Origin: Cellvibrio sp. UBA7671
Lineage (GTDB): Bacteria; Pseudomonadota; Gammaproteobacteria; Pseudomonadales; Cellvibrionaceae
Direction of reading: 5' to 3'
Length of the DNA: 64,000 nucleotides
Assembly (NCBI GenBank): GCA_002483145.1
Contig: DLHJ01000001.1
Location: 62,001 to 126,000, forward strand
Part shown: one piece after another, positions 51,433 to 62,438 of the stretch
Layout: every line of letters starts with the position of its first letter
How positions within the stretch are numbered: the stretch's first letter is position 1
Translations under genes and position numbers: made by a program
Notes under the pieces: model-generated
Databases searched by the model: none
What the model was told of the DNA's origin: nothing
The model's input: only the letters and a program-made list of their open reading frames with translations

Positions 51433-53790
51433 TTAGGGGTTAAGCACTTGCAGAGCCGCCGATACATACACCAGCGGCGCGTTCCAGTTAATGGCTATCT
51501 CATTGGTGGAGTAGCTGCATTCCAGATCGACAAATGACTTGGCAGGCAAGGGCGATGGATAACTGCTGCAATCGCTGTAGTGATCCGGGTGCGGGCCACC
51601 GGCGATAAATCCGGGAATCGGCGCCGCTATCCTATCAGCGCCGGAGGGGCGATGGTGGATGTTCATGGGCGATTTACTGCCAAAACCGGTCACAAAGGAA
51701 TAGTCAGTCGCATTGCGCCCCATCACGTAGTCGAACAAGGCTTGGGCGGCTTGGCGATAGGCGGTTTTACTGGTATCCAACTGGTAGGCCTCCAGCGCCA
51801 TCATCGCCTGATTGAGTGCGCCGGAATTGCTACCCCAGAAAAAATCCCCTGTCTCCATTGATACGCCGTAAGCGGACTGGCTTTTCTTGGTGCTAATACC
51901 TACTGCTAATTGGGTTAAGCGGTCCTTGATCAGCGCCTTATCGGCTGCAGCAGTGAGCGAATCCAGATGCTGAGCGAGTGACATCCAACCCAGGCTTTTT
52001 ACACCGCCCCAGCCGGGTACATCAGCGCTGGTCTCGGCCGCATTCATTACGCTGTAGTAGTTATCGTCTTTGGTGACGATATAAAGCTCCGCTGCCGCCC
52101 AGAAGAATTCATCGCTGACATTATTGTCGCCATAGCCGCCGGTTTGGATATCCGCCGGCTGCGCGTAGTAAACGGCCGGGTTGGCTTTTGCCCACGCCCA
52201 AGCGGATTTGGCTGCCGCGAGCATTTTGGCGGACAGACCCGGATACTGGCTTTCATAGTCCGCGTAGACCCGGCTGGCAGCGGCCATCACGGCAGCGAAA
52301 TCGAGGGTGGCGGCGGTGGATTTTTGCACCATGTAACGCTCGGACGTATCGGCATCGGGCATCACAAAACCGCTGAATCCCTTGCTGGTCAGCTTGTGGT
52401 AAACGCCACCGTCATTGGGATCCTGCATCGCCAGCATCCATTCCAGGTTCCACATAACCTCGTTCAGGATATCTGGCACAGCATCACCCGATTCAGGAAT
52501 ATTCAGTGATTGAGCGGTGAAATAGGCGGGAAAACGCTTGAATGCCGCCAGCAGTGTGTAGGTGGTGATACCCGAGTTGACGATGTATTTGTTGTAATCG
52601 CCCGCGTCATACCAGCCTTTGGGGGCGCTGACGATAGTGCCCTCGGGGCGTTTGGCATCGGCGGCGGAGGCGTGGATGAACACGTTAGTATCTGCATGAC
52701 CTGCCGCGCGTTGGTAGATGCCCGCGTGGGTTTCCAGCAGTGCGGTACTAGCGCGATTGAAATAGAAAGATTTCAGTGCGGCGGCGTTGACGGCTTTGTA
52801 GGCGTCAGCCGAGACGGTAAAAGGAGCCGTCTGGGTGACACCGGCGACTTTCAATTCGTAACTCCCCGGCGCGGTAAGGCTGGAGAAATCAGCCAGTTTG
52901 ACCGACTCAAAAGACGGTTGCCAAACCGCAGCGGCACTCAGGGTTCCGGACATCACTTCCTCGGTAGTTCCGGCCTTAAGCACAGTGAAACTGGTCGCCT
53001 CCACGGCTGGAACCACCGCGAGCTTCTCGGCGTTGGGGGTGAAGCCCACTTGGTTCAGCTTGATCCGCTCTGGCACCGTCACCTTGGGTGGCTCAACAGG
53101 GTGGATACAACTGCTGGCATCTCCCTTCGGTGTCTGGCTTAGGCTCATGGCGCCGCCATTGGTTGAGGTGATTTTCATCCAGTTGAGGTTGAATGGCCCG
53201 CTCTTCATTTGTACGCAGAGTGCGTAGTTACCTGCTTCAAGCCGACCGATAGGATTGTTTAGGCTCACCCAGGTTTGCCATCCACCAGTGGGTGCGACAC
53301 TGATTTCACCCGAAGCAGTTTTGCCATCAATTTCATAGCTGAACAATCCTCCAGCTTGTGCAGTCGCGACGCGGCTTTCTATGGCAAACTCGCCTGCAGC
53401 GCTCACATTCACACTGAATTCCAGCCAATCACCCGGATCTATGTAGGCAATATTGAAACCGCCGCCGGTGTCAGTAGATTTTTCAATGTCAACGCCGTCG
53501 GTGCGGTATTCGCCGGTGGTGTTGCCCGTTGTGGTGTCGTAGTAGCGGACATAGTCCTCCGCTTGGATCAGCAATCCGGTGAAGGCTGCTATGGAGCTAT
53601 TTGTTGCGCTGCTTACACTGGATGCAGGCAAGCTCGACGCTGCTGCACTGGAACTGGCAGGCGGTGGGCTGGAACTGGATGGCGCAATGCTGGAATTGGC
53701 GGACTTGCCTCCGCCGCTACCACCACAGGCTGTGAGTAAACTGATCGCCAGACCGAGACTGGCGGGAAGTAGCACATTTCTTATGATCAT
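51433..53790 (-). CDS. GH9 endoglucanase lipoprotein with CBM6-like module
   Basis: This 785-residue surface lipoprotein hydrolyses beta-1,4-glucan. The signal ends LLTAC (Cys22); then a serine/alanine/proline linker (about 30-70), a CBM6-like module (about 73-210, ending NLNWMKI), a CelD_N/Ig-like domain (about 240-340, RIKLNQVGFTPNAEKLAVV) and the GH9 catalytic domain (about 345-785). The latter holds GWYDAGDYNKY with the catalytic base Asp, IHHRPSGADR and NEIAINWNAPL with the catalytic acid Glu. As a lipoprotein it would stay on the cell surface, unlike the free PL1 and PL11 enzymes. The ribosome site is AGGGGAA. Similar lipid-anchored GH9 enzymes are known from Cellvibrio. Confidence 0.94.
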   Translation of the reverse strand: MIIRNVLLPASLGLAISLLTACGGSGGGKSANSSIAPSSSSPPPASSSAAASSLPASSVSSATNSSIAAFTGLLIQAEDYVRYYDTTTGNTTGEYRTDGVDIEKSTDTGGGFNIAYIDPGDWLEFSVNVSAAGEFAIESRVATAQAGGLFSYEIDGKTASGEISVAPTGGWQTWVSLNNPIGRLEAGNYALCVQMKSGPFNLNWMKITSTNGGAMSLSQTPKGDASSCIHPVEPPKVTVPERIKLNQVGFTPNAEKLAVVPAVEATSFTVLKAGTTEEVMSGTLSAAAVWQPSFESVKLADFSSLTAPGSYELKVAGVTQTAPFTVSADAYKAVNAAALKSFYFNRASTALLETHAGIYQRAAGHADTNVFIHASAADAKRPEGTIVSAPKGWYDAGDYNKYIVNSGITTYTLLAAFKRFPAYFTAQSLNIPESGDAVPDILNEVMWNLEWMLAMQDPNDGGVYHKLTSKGFSGFVMPDADTSERYMVQKSTAATLDFAAVMAAASRVYADYESQYPGLSAKMLAAAKSAWAWAKANPAVYYAQPADIQTGGYGDNNVSDEFFWAAAELYIVTKDDNYYSVMNAAETSADVPGWGGVKSLGWMSLAQHLDSLTAAADKALIKDRLTQLAVGISTKKSQSAYGVSMETGDFFWGSNSGALNQAMMALEAYQLDTSKTAYRQAAQALFDYVMGRNATDYSFVTGFGSKSPMNIHHRPSGADRIAAPIPGFIAGGPHPDHYSDCSSYPSPLPAKSFVDLECSYSTNEIAINWNAPLVYVSAALQVLNP

Positions 53791-53867
53791 TATGGTTCCC
53801 CTGTTGTTGTCGTTAGCCGGTAATACACCGGTGCGCGGATGCTAGGGGAAGCGCGGGAGCTAAAGCT

Positions 53868-53897
53868 CGCCACTTTAGGTGCTGGCCTAAAGTGGCG
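53868..53897 (-). terminator. Hairpin after trkA
   Basis: CGCCACTTTAGG (53868-53879) pairs perfectly with 53886-53897, about 15 bases after the trkA stop. There is no T-run on the minus strand, and the same stretch is upstream of the GH9 start, so it may be a terminator or insulator. Confidence 0.6.
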
Positions 53898-53911
53898 GTG
53901 CAATCAGAGGT

Positions 53912-55297
53912 TTAGAAGAAGCTGAAACCCACCTGGAAGAGCTTTTCCACGTCGCGGATATGTTTTTTCTGCAGCAAAAACACAATTACATGGTCGCCGG
54001 ACTGCACCACCACATTGTCGTGTGCGATGACGACTTCGTCGCCATCCGGCCCCTGGCGCACAATCGCGCCAATGTTTGCACCTTCGGGCAAGTCGATATC
54101 TTCCAGCGCTTTGCCAACCACCTTTGAGGATTTGGCGTCGCCGTGAGCGATAATTTCAATCGCCTCGGCAGCTCCGCGCCGCAATGAGTGAACGTTGACT
54201 ATATCGCCACGTCGCACATGGGTGAGCAGGCTGCCGATGGTGGTGGTTTGCGGCGAGATAGCAATGTCGATATCGCCACCTTGCACCACATCCACATAGG
54301 CGGGGTTGTTAATCAGCGTCATCACCTTGCGCGCGCCGAGTCGTTTGGCGAGCATGGACGACATGATGTTGGCTTCATCGTCGTTGGTGAGCGCGAGGAA
54401 AACATCGGTATCTTCAATGCTCTCTTCCATCAACAAATCCTTATCTGACGCGCTGCCCTGAATCACAATCGCCCGCTCCAACTGTTCCGAGAGGCGAATG
54501 CAGCGGGTTTTGTTGTACTCAATGACGCGCACGTTGTAACGACCCTCGAGCATTTTTGCCAGACGCAAGCCAATATTGCCACCGCCGGCAATGGTGATGC
54601 GTTTATAGGCAACTTCGAGCCGACGCAATTCACTCATTACCGCGCGAATATCCGCTTTGGCGGCGATGAAAAATACTTCGTCATCGGCTTCGATCACCGT
54701 CGTTCCGGTGGGCACTATGGCGCGATTGCGCCGATAAATCGCTGCCACCCGCGTATCGACGGAGGGCATATGCTCGCGTAAAAAGCGAAGCTCTTGACCG
54801 ACTAAGGGGCCGCCGTGATAGGCCTTAACTGCCACCAGTTGCACCTTGCCATCGGCAAAGTCCACTACCTGCAGGGTGCCGGGCTGTTCGACCAAGCGGA
54901 AAATATATTCAGACACCAGCTGCTCTGGGCTGATAAGTACATCGACCGGAATCGCGCCCGATTCAAACAGCTGCTGGTGAGTCAGGTAAGAAGTTGCGCG
55001 TACCCGCGCGATCTTGGTGGGAGTGTGGAACAGATTGCTCGCCACAGTGCAGGCGATCATATTGATCTCATCGTTGCTGGTAACCGCAACCAGCATATCG
55101 GCGTCTTCCGCTCCGGCTTGGGCAAGTACATCGGGGTGGGAAGCTTCACCGGTGACGACGCTGATATCCAACCGGTCACGCAGCTCGCGCAGACGCGCTT
55201 CGTCGGTATCGATGACAGTGATGTCATTGGATTCACTTGCCAGATGCTCCGCTAGACTGCCGCCGACCTGCCCGGCGCCGAGAATAATGATTTTCAT
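53912..55297 (-). CDS. trkA: Trk system potassium uptake regulatory protein TrkA
   Basis: The 461-residue peripheral membrane protein binds NAD(H)/ATP and gates the TrkH/TrkG K+ channel. It has two RCK units: the first Rossmann motif [17 protein letters not shown] with a TrkA_C domain (about 145-225), then a second Rossmann motif [19 protein letters not shown] with its own TrkA_C (to the end, [14 protein letters not shown]). Length matches E. coli TrkA (458). It lies downstream of rsmB in the same direction, as in Pseudomonas. Confidence 0.97.
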   Translation of the reverse strand: MKIIILGAGQVGGSLAEHLASESNDITVIDTDEARLRELRDRLDISVVTGEASHPDVLAQAGAEDADMLVAVTSNDEINMIACTVASNLFHTPTKIARVRATSYLTHQQLFESGAIPVDVLISPEQLVSEYIFRLVEQPGTLQVVDFADGKVQLVAVKAYHGGPLVGQELRFLREHMPSVDTRVAAIYRRNRAIVPTGTTVIEADDEVFFIAAKADIRAVMSELRRLEVAYKRITIAGGGNIGLRLAKMLEGRYNVRVIEYNKTRCIRLSEQLERAIVIQGSASDKDLLMEESIEDTDVFLALTNDDEANIMSSMLAKRLGARKVMTLINNPAYVDVVQGGDIDIAISPQTTTIGSLLTHVRRGDIVNVHSLRRGAAEAIEIIAHGDAKSSKVVGKALEDIDLPEGANIGAIVRQGPDGDEVVIAHDNVVVQSGDHVIVFLLQKKHIRDVEKLFQVGFSFF

Positions 55298-55408
55298 AGT
55301 TTGCCTGTTGTTATTCGCTATCTAGTTCATCGCCAAGTCTAGTGCTGCAAGCATTCATTTGCCGCTATCGTCGGCTAACTTGTGGATTTTGGTTAATTTA
55401 CTGTCAGA

Positions 55409-56707
55409 TCAAGCGCGCTTGCGTAAACGCGCATAGTAAAAACCGTCATGACCATCCATCTGCGGCAAAAGCTGCCTGCCGCACACCTGTTCCAACCCCC
55501 AATCGACATCGAGTTGGTCGCAACTTGCATCCTTGTTGCGTGCCAAAAAGGCTTCAATCACGCGGGTATTTTCCTTAGGCATAATCGAGCAGGTGGCGTA
55601 GAGCAAAATGCCGCCCGGTTTAAGCAATGGCCAGAGGTTTTTCAGCAGTTGTTGCTGTAGCTCGCCGAGCTTGTCCAGCTCCTCTGGAGTGCGTAGCACT
55701 TTGATGTCCGGATGGCGGCGGATAATACCGGTCGCAGAGCAGGGGGCGTCGAGCAAGATGCGGTCGTAAAGCTCGCCATCCCACCAGCTGTCGGGTTTGG
55801 TGCCATCACCACAGACAACATCGGCAGTTACGCCGAGGCGGCTCAGGTTTTCGCGCACACGGGCCAAGCGGCGTTCATCGGCATCCAATGCAGTCACTCG
55901 CAGGCTTGGCTCTAATTCCAGTAAATGTCCGGTTTTTCCGCCGGGAGCGCTGCAGGCATCCAATACTCGCAAGTTGGTCGACAATTGCAGCAAATCGCCA
56001 CTTAATTGCGCTGCTTCATCCTGCACACTCAACCAGCCTTCGGTGAAATGCGGCAGTTTGCGCGGGTCACAAGCCTGCTCAAGGGTGATGCCATAAGGGC
56101 TAAACTGTGTCGGCTTGGCGGTGATATCGGCATCGCCCAGCAGTTGTAGATAAGTGTCACGGCTGATCTTGTTCGTATTTAAACGTAGGCTAAATGGCGG
56201 ATGCTGGTTATTGGCGGCGATTAATTGTTCAAACTGCTCCGGCCAGCATTTGCTGATCATCGCCTCCATCCACGCGGGATGATTGCTCATAAAAGCGCGA
56301 TTTTCGGTGAGAAATTCGTTAATCCTGCTACTATCGCGCTGAAAACTGCGCAATACGCCATTGACCAGATTGGTCGCCCAGGGTTTTTTGATATGGCGCG
56401 TAACTTCGACTGTTTCGCCAATGGCGGCGTGGTCGGGGATGCGCGTGTGCAGCAGTTGGTAGAGGCCGAGCAGCAAAAGCGCTTGCACATCGCCATCTTT
56501 GGCGCGGAGCGGCTTGTCCAACAGGCACTCGGTGTAGGCCTGCAATTGCGGATAATAACGGCAGGTTCCAAAGCAAAGTTCTTGTAACAATGGGCGGTCA
56601 TTATCGGCAATCTTCGCCGAAACAGAAGGCAATAGGCTGGATAGCGAGCCTTTCGAGGCCAGTATCTGCGCAATAACCTGCGCCGCAGCGGCACGCACAC
56701 TTAACAT
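55409..56707 (-). CDS. rsmB: 16S rRNA m5C967 methyltransferase RsmB
   Basis: The 432-residue enzyme methylates C967 of 16S rRNA. The N-terminal NusB-like domain (about 1-140) is followed by the SAM methyltransferase with [39 protein letters not shown], the [17 protein letters not shown] motif with one catalytic Cys and [14 protein letters not shown] with the nucleophile Cys. Length agrees with E. coli (429). It overlaps fmt by seven bases, so the two are coupled. Confidence 0.97.
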   Translation of the reverse strand: MLSVRAAAAQVIAQILASKGSLSSLLPSVSAKIADNDRPLLQELCFGTCRYYPQLQAYTECLLDKPLRAKDGDVQALLLLGLYQLLHTRIPDHAAIGETVEVTRHIKKPWATNLVNGVLRSFQRDSSRINEFLTENRAFMSNHPAWMEAMISKCWPEQFEQLIAANNQHPPFSLRLNTNKISRDTYLQLLGDADITAKPTQFSPYGITLEQACDPRKLPHFTEGWLSVQDEAAQLSGDLLQLSTNLRVLDACSAPGGKTGHLLELEPSLRVTALDADERRLARVRENLSRLGVTADVVCGDGTKPDSWWDGELYDRILLDAPCSATGIIRRHPDIKVLRTPEELDKLGELQQQLLKNLWPLLKPGGILLYATCSIMPKENTRVIEAFLARNKDASCDQLDVDWGLEQVCGRQLLPQMDGHDGFYYARLRKRA

Positions 56708-57672
56708 GCCGGTTGCTCCAGCAGGTCACCGACACTGAATAAGTCCGGGTGGCCCCTTAATATTTCACCCACCGTCATCGCCTTTTTGCCCGGCAATTGC
56801 AGCTGTTCGAGGATAAGTTGACCCTGTTTGCAGGCGATCCACAAACCTTGGTCGTTGATGTAGGTGATGCTGCCGGGTGTGGCGTTGGTTGTTTTATCCA
56901 ATGAAGTTGCCGCCCAAACGCGGATGCGCTGGTCATCTCCCATGCCCGCTGGTTTGGTGTGTGCAACTGGAAAGGGGTTGAATGCGCGTACTTTGCGTTC
57001 CAACTCGGTGGCGGATAGCTGCCAATTTAGCGCGGCCTCTTCTTTGCTGAGCTTGGGGGCATAGTTGCTCAGACTATCGTCCTGTTTTTCAGGTGTGATA
57101 GTGCCGGACTGAATCAAATCGAGTGCCTCAAGCAGGGCGGGAGTGCCAGTGCTGATGAGCTTATCGTGCAGGCTTCCGCCGGTATCCTCGCGCAAAATCG
57201 GGCAAAATGCTTTGATCAGCATATCGCCGGTATCCAACCCCACATCCATCTGCATAATGGTGACGCCGGTTTCACTATCGCCCGCTTCGATGGCACGTTG
57301 AATAGGAGCGGCGCCGCGCCAGCGCGGCAGGATAGAGGCATGTACGTTGATGCAGCCGAGGCGCGGAGTATCGAGCACTACCTTCGGCAGGATCAATCCG
57401 TAAGCAACTACCACCATCAAATCAGCATTAAGCGCCGCAAGTTCGGCAACAGCCTCGGGTGATTTAAAATTGAGCGGTTGATATACCGGGATTTCATGCG
57501 CGAGCGCCGCTTCCTTAACAGGGCTGGCGGTCAGTTTTTTGCCGCGCCCAGCAGGACGATCTGGCTGGGAATAGACAGCGATGACCTGATGGTGGCTATT
57601 TAGCAGTGCCTTCAGGTGCTCGGCGGCAAACTCCGGTGTTCCTGCGAAAATAATGCGTAAACCTTGGCTCAT
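56701..57672 (-). CDS. fmt: Methionyl-tRNA formyltransferase
   Basis: This 323-residue enzyme formylates initiator Met-tRNA using 10-formyl-tetrahydrofolate. It begins [20 protein letters not shown], and the catalytic region [35 protein letters not shown] holds the conserved Asn and His, with the Asp after. The C-terminal OB-like domain binds tRNA. The start at 57672 has AGGT at proper spacing; the longer open frame reaching 57840 would overlap def and is rejected. A terminator lies between def and fmt. Confidence 0.96.
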   Translation of the reverse strand: MSQGLRIIFAGTPEFAAEHLKALLNSHHQVIAVYSQPDRPAGRGKKLTASPVKEAALAHEIPVYQPLNFKSPEAVAELAALNADLMVVVAYGLILPKVVLDTPRLGCINVHASILPRWRGAAPIQRAIEAGDSETGVTIMQMDVGLDTGDMLIKAFCPILREDTGGSLHDKLISTGTPALLEALDLIQSGTITPEKQDDSLSNYAPKLSKEEAALNWQLSATELERKVRAFNPFPVAHTKPAGMGDDQRIRVWAATSLDKTTNATPGSITYINDQGLWIACKQGQLILEQLQLPGKKAMTVGEILRGHPDLFSVGDLLEQPAC

Positions 57673-57722
57673 GAATAACCTGTCAGATTGCAAAACGTTG
57701 AAACAGATAGTGATAGAAAATA

Positions 57723-57747
57723 AAAAAGGCGCCAGTAGCGCCTTTTT
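57723..57747 (-). terminator. Rho-independent terminator between def and fmt
   Basis: AAAAAGGCGC (57723-57732), loop CAGTA, GCGCCTTTTT (57738-57747), with T residues on both strands. It lies 14 bases after the def stop and 51 bases before the fmt start. Confidence 0.82.
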
Positions 57748-57760
57748 CTGCTGCGCACGC

Positions 57761-58270
57761 CTAGCGCGCTTCAGCCTTGTGTTTCTTCTCCAATTTTGCA
57801 CGAATACGGGTACGTTTGAAGGGCGAGATATGATCCACAAACAGCTTGCCGTTTAAATGATCAAGCTCGTGCTGGATGCAAACTGCCAACACCCCTTGGG
57901 GGTCGATTTCAAACGGAATGCCGTCGCGATCTAATGCTCGCACCCGAATGTGGCCGGGGCGTACTACGGTTTCATAAAACCCTGGCACTGACAGGCAGCC
58001 CTCGTCGTATTCGCACAGCTCGGCATCCAAAACCTCGATTTCGGGGTTAATAAATACCATCGGCTGGGATTTATCTTCACTCACGTCTATAACTACTACG
58101 CGCTTGTGCACATTGACTTGTGATGCCGCCAAGCCAATACCGGGAGCGTCGTACATGGTATCGAACATATCATCCACCAGCTTGCGGATTTTATCGTCCA
58201 CTTCTGTGACGGGTTTGGCGACAGTGCGCAGCCGTGGGTCTGGAAATTCAAGGATAGGTAACAAGGCCAT
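57761..58270 (-). CDS. def: Peptide deformylase
   Basis: The 169-residue metalloenzyme removes the formyl group from new proteins. The three family motifs are GIGLAASQV (GxGxAAxQ), EGCLSVPG (with the metal-binding Cys) and [12 protein letters not shown] (HExxH with the two metal His and the catalytic Glu). Length equals E. coli (169). It is upstream of fmt, as usual, and divergent from the LysM gene. Confidence 0.97.
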   Translation of the reverse strand: MALLPILEFPDPRLRTVAKPVTEVDDKIRKLVDDMFDTMYDAPGIGLAASQVNVHKRVVVIDVSEDKSQPMVFINPEIEVLDAELCEYDEGCLSVPGFYETVVRPGHIRVRALDRDGIPFEIDPQGVLAVCIQHELDHLNGKLFVDHISPFKRTRIRAKLEKKHKAEAR

Positions 58271-58425
58271 AGTGTTTGTGACAAACTTCTAGTAAAAAGG
58301 TAATAACCGCTGCTAACATGATGATCGCACAGGATTTATGCAGTGCAAACGGAAACAGCATGGGCTTTTAATTAACTATTATACGTCTATCTGCCTCAGG
58401 ACCGAATAAAACAGGATCGGTTTCT

Positions 58426-59484
58426 ATGAAAAAAATATTACTGGCCGTCGCGGCGGCTTCACTCATCAGCTTCTTTTCCTGGGCGGATGATGCACTTCTT
58501 AAAACGGGTCACCCCGATGAATACACAGTCAAAAAGGGCGATACCCTTTGGGATATTTCGGGTACCTTTTTGAATAGCCCCTGGCTCTGGCCAGAGATTT
58601 GGCATGTTAACCCCCAAATTGAAAACCCTCACCTGATTTTCCCTGGTGATTTGATCAAGCTGATCTATCTGGATGGTCAACCGCGCCTGACGGTTGAGCG
58701 CACCCTGAAAATGGTGCCGGGTGCTGCTGGCGGCGGGATCAATGGGGCGACTAAGCTGAGCCCCAGCATCCGTGTCCAAAGTACGGAAGACGCAATCAGC
58801 GCAATTCCCCTCGATAAAATTGATGCTTTTTTATCGCGCAGCCGTATTGTTGGGCAAGGCGAGCTGGAAGCGGCGCCTTATATGCTGGCTGGTCAGCAGC
58901 AGCACGTGATCGTCGGTGCTGGCGACCGTGCCTACGCACGCGGCCAGTTTGATACCAATTACTCCAACTACAGTATTTACCGCAAAGGTCAGGCATTTAA
59001 AGACCCTGTAACTAAAGAATTTCTCGGCGTTTACGCGCAAGGCATCGGCACTGTGTCTGTGGAGAAAATCGATGCAGAAATTGCTACCCTGAATATTCTG
59101 CGCACCTTTGAAGAGGTTCGCCCTGGGGATAATCTGCTCCCAAGCGAAGACCGTTCGGTAGACTCGGTGTTCTTCCCCAGCGCACCAGACACTGAAATAG
59201 AAGCACAAATCATTGCTGTTGAAGGCGGCGTGACCCAAGTAGGCAAATTCAGTGTTGTTATTATCAATCGCGGTGAACGCGAAGGATTGCAAATCGGCAA
59301 TGTCTTGGCGATCTATAAAAAAGGCGAAGTAATCACCGACCGCGTTCGAGGCGGCAAAGTTGACCTGCCGGATGAGCACGCTGGCTTGCTGATGGTATTT
59401 CGCACTTTTGAAAAGATGAGTTTTGCGTTGGTTCTGGAGGCGGATCGCGCGCTTGCAGTCAACGACAAAGTACGCAACCCGTAA
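58426..59484 (+). CDS. LysM-domain exported protein
   Basis: This 352-residue protein has a signal peptide (about 1-20, SFFSWA) and a LysM domain directly after it (EYTVKKGDTLWDISGTFLNSPWLWPEIWHVNPQI, about 33-80), which binds peptidoglycan glycan. The rest (about 100-352) is the conserved domain of the PA0020-type family in Pseudomonas; function unknown, maybe cell-wall or pilus-associated. It sits between def and dprA, the Pseudomonas order. A short hairpin (59500-59517) follows. Confidence 0.9.
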   Translation: MKKILLAVAAASLISFFSWADDALLKTGHPDEYTVKKGDTLWDISGTFLNSPWLWPEIWHVNPQIENPHLIFPGDLIKLIYLDGQPRLTVERTLKMVPGAAGGGINGATKLSPSIRVQSTEDAISAIPLDKIDAFLSRSRIVGQGELEAAPYMLAGQQQHVIVGAGDRAYARGQFDTNYSNYSIYRKGQAFKDPVTKEFLGVYAQGIGTVSVEKIDAEIATLNILRTFEEVRPGDNLLPSEDRSVDSVFFPSAPDTEIEAQIIAVEGGVTQVGKFSVVIINRGEREGLQIGNVLAIYKKGEVITDRVRGGKVDLPDEHAGLLMVFRTFEKMSFALVLEADRALAVNDKVRNP

Positions 59485-59537
59485 ATATTGAGTAGGTTAG
59501 CTGCCCGCATGGGCAGCCTGTTTCAAGGATGATATCT

Positions 59538-60692
59538 ATGCTCTCTCCGCTCGCTGCTTCCCTGTTAGTTTTACGTCTCCCCGATGTGGGTGTTGCCGGA
59601 TACTGGCGACTGCTTGAATTAGTCGAAAGCCCCCAACAATTGCTCAGTCAGCCTGTTCAATCCTGGCGCTCCTTCCTCAATCCGGCTGCTGCCGAGATGC
59701 TTGCCCGATTTAACTCAGACCCTGAAGGTAGTGATGTGGGGCAAAAGCTGGCAGCCGAACTGGCCTATATAGAGTCCCAGCCCGGCCTGCATTGCCTCAC
59801 TTATGACGATCCGCTTTATCCGCGCTTGTTGCGCGAAATCCCCCGTCCGCCGCCGCTGCTCTATGTGCGCGGAGACCCAACCTGCCTCAGTCTCCCTCAA
59901 CTGGCAATCGTCGGCAGCCGCAACCCCAGCGGAGGTGGCAGCGAGAACGCCGAGCGCTTTGCGCATTACCTTGCCGAGCGCGGTTTTGCGATTACCAGTG
60001 GTTTGGCCTTGGGGATAGATGCGGCGGCCCACCGCGGTGCCCTGCGCGCGGGCGGTAAAACTATCGCGGTGATGGGTACCGGAATCGATTTGATCTACCC
60101 CTCCCGCCACCGTCAATTGGCGCAAGAGATCGTAGATAACGGTGGCACCTTAGTGAGCGAGTTTCCCCTTGGGACCTCTTCGCATGCCAGTAATTTTCCC
60201 CAGCGCAACCGCATCATCAGCGGCCTGAGTGGCGGCACATTGGTGGTCGAGGCGGCGGTGCAAAGTGGTTCGCTGATTACCGCCTCCTATGCGTTACAAC
60301 ACGACCGCGAAGTGTTTGCGATCCCCGGTTCGATCCACAACCCGCTGGCGCGCGGGTGCCATCAATTGATTCGTCAAGGCGCGACACTGGTGGAAACAGC
60401 GCAGGATATTGTCGATCAGCTCGCCGGGTTGCTCAGCTATAAGCGTCAAGAGGTGAAATCGGCCAGGGCAGCGCAACCGGAATTGTTTGCTGAACCTGCT
60501 GTTGTCGATGAGGGGCCGCAGCTGGGAGAGGATGAGCGGAGCCTGCTCCAGGCACTGGGTTATGACCCGCTCCCGGTCGATCTGCTGGCGGAGCGCACCG
60601 GCCTGGATGTGGGCAATTTGTCGGCGCAGTTGATAGGTTTGGAAATCAAAGGTTTGATCCAGCAAGTGGGCGCTTGTTATCAGCGCCTATGA
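59538..60692 (+). CDS. dprA: DNA processing protein DprA (Smf)
   Basis: The 384-residue protein loads RecA on incoming single-stranded DNA in natural transformation. The Rossmann-like core shows VGSRNPSGGGSENAERFAHYL, ITSGLALGIDAAAHRGAL, VMGTGIDLIYPSRHRQLAQE, NFPQRNRIISGLSGGTLVVEA and ITASYALQHDREVFAIPGSI. A C-terminal winged-helix-like domain follows. ATG at 59529 overlaps the ribosome site AAGGA, so ATG at 59538 is chosen. Position between lysM and tsaC is conserved in Pseudomonas. Whether the organism is competent cannot be told. Confidence 0.95.
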   Translation: MLSPLAASLLVLRLPDVGVAGYWRLLELVESPQQLLSQPVQSWRSFLNPAAAEMLARFNSDPEGSDVGQKLAAELAYIESQPGLHCLTYDDPLYPRLLREIPRPPPLLYVRGDPTCLSLPQLAIVGSRNPSGGGSENAERFAHYLAERGFAITSGLALGIDAAAHRGALRAGGKTIAVMGTGIDLIYPSRHRQLAQEIVDNGGTLVSEFPLGTSSHASNFPQRNRIISGLSGGTLVVEAAVQSGSLITASYALQHDREVFAIPGSIHNPLARGCHQLIRQGATLVETAQDIVDQLAGLLSYKRQEVKSARAAQPELFAEPAVVDEGPQLGEDERSLLQALGYDPLPVDLLAERTGLDVGNLSAQLIGLEIKGLIQQVGACYQRL

Positions 60693-60764
60693 TCAGCACA
60701 TGAATTCTTGAGCTTGCATCATAGCTGGGGTAGATTGGCAGTAACTTGATAATAGGTATTGTCC

Positions 60765-61334
60765 ATGATCGATTGGTCGCGTAATCCCCGGGTACAATTT
60801 GCCGCCCGTCAAATGAAACTGGGCGGGGTTGTTGCCTATCCAACCGAAGCCGTGTGGGGGCTCGGGTGTAATCCCTTTGATGAGGGTGCTGTGCTGGAGT
60901 TGTTGGCGCTCAAAGATCGTCCGGTAGAAAAGGGGCTGATCCTGATCGCGGCAGATATCCGCATGTTTGATCCTTTTATCCATCATTTGGATGATCTACA
61001 GCGCCAGCGGTTAAAAAACTCCTGGCCAGGTCCTTACACTTGGTTAGTCCCTAACAACGGGCTGATCCCCAACTGGATCAGCGGCAATTTCAGTAGTGTC
61101 GCGCTGCGGGTGACCGATCACCCCGTCGCCGCAGGTCTATCGCGCGCATTTGGCGGGCCTCTCGTTTCTACCTCCTGCAATCCCCAAGGTATGGCACCGG
61201 CCACGAATATCCATCAGGTGCGTCGCTATTTTGGCAACCAATTGGATGCGATTACGGCTGGTCAGGTCGGCAAGCGCACTGCCCCTTCAGAGATTCGCGA
61301 TTTGCTGACCGGGGCGATTGTTCGCCCCGGCTGA
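60765..61334 (+). CDS. tsaC: Threonylcarbamoyl-AMP synthase TsaC (YrdC/RimN)
   Basis: The 189-residue protein makes the intermediate for the t6A modification of tRNA at position 37. YrdC stretches are GGVVAYPTEAVWGLGCNPFDEGAVLELLALKDRPVEKGLILI, PGPYTWLVPN, SVALRVTDHPVAAGLSRAFGGPLVSTSCNP and GKRTAPSEIRDLLTGAIVRPG. It begins at ATG 60765 behind AGG; the TTG six bases earlier is not needed. It precedes hemF, as in Pseudomonas. Confidence 0.96.
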   Translation: MIDWSRNPRVQFAARQMKLGGVVAYPTEAVWGLGCNPFDEGAVLELLALKDRPVEKGLILIAADIRMFDPFIHHLDDLQRQRLKNSWPGPYTWLVPNNGLIPNWISGNFSSVALRVTDHPVAAGLSRAFGGPLVSTSCNPQGMAPATNIHQVRRYFGNQLDAITAGQVGKRTAPSEIRDLLTGAIVRPG

Positions 61335-61442
61335 TTTGTCACTGCTGTATGATTGGCATCAAAGCCCCGCTAACTAGTTTTCCCCTTTCGCCTTTGGCCG
61401 CGTAGAATGGCGGCCTTTCTCGATTAGCCAAACCAACGCTAA

Positions 61443-62372
<930 letters not shown>

Positions 62373-62438
62373 ATTTTAGTTAGTCTTGGTAACCGTTTTT
62401 TTGAATGCTCTTTTTTGATGTTAGGTGTTGGATAGCTC

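Noticed and set aside
57673-57840. Long upstream extension of fmt
   Set aside because: It would overlap def and carry the terminator; the standard start with ribosome site is at 57672.
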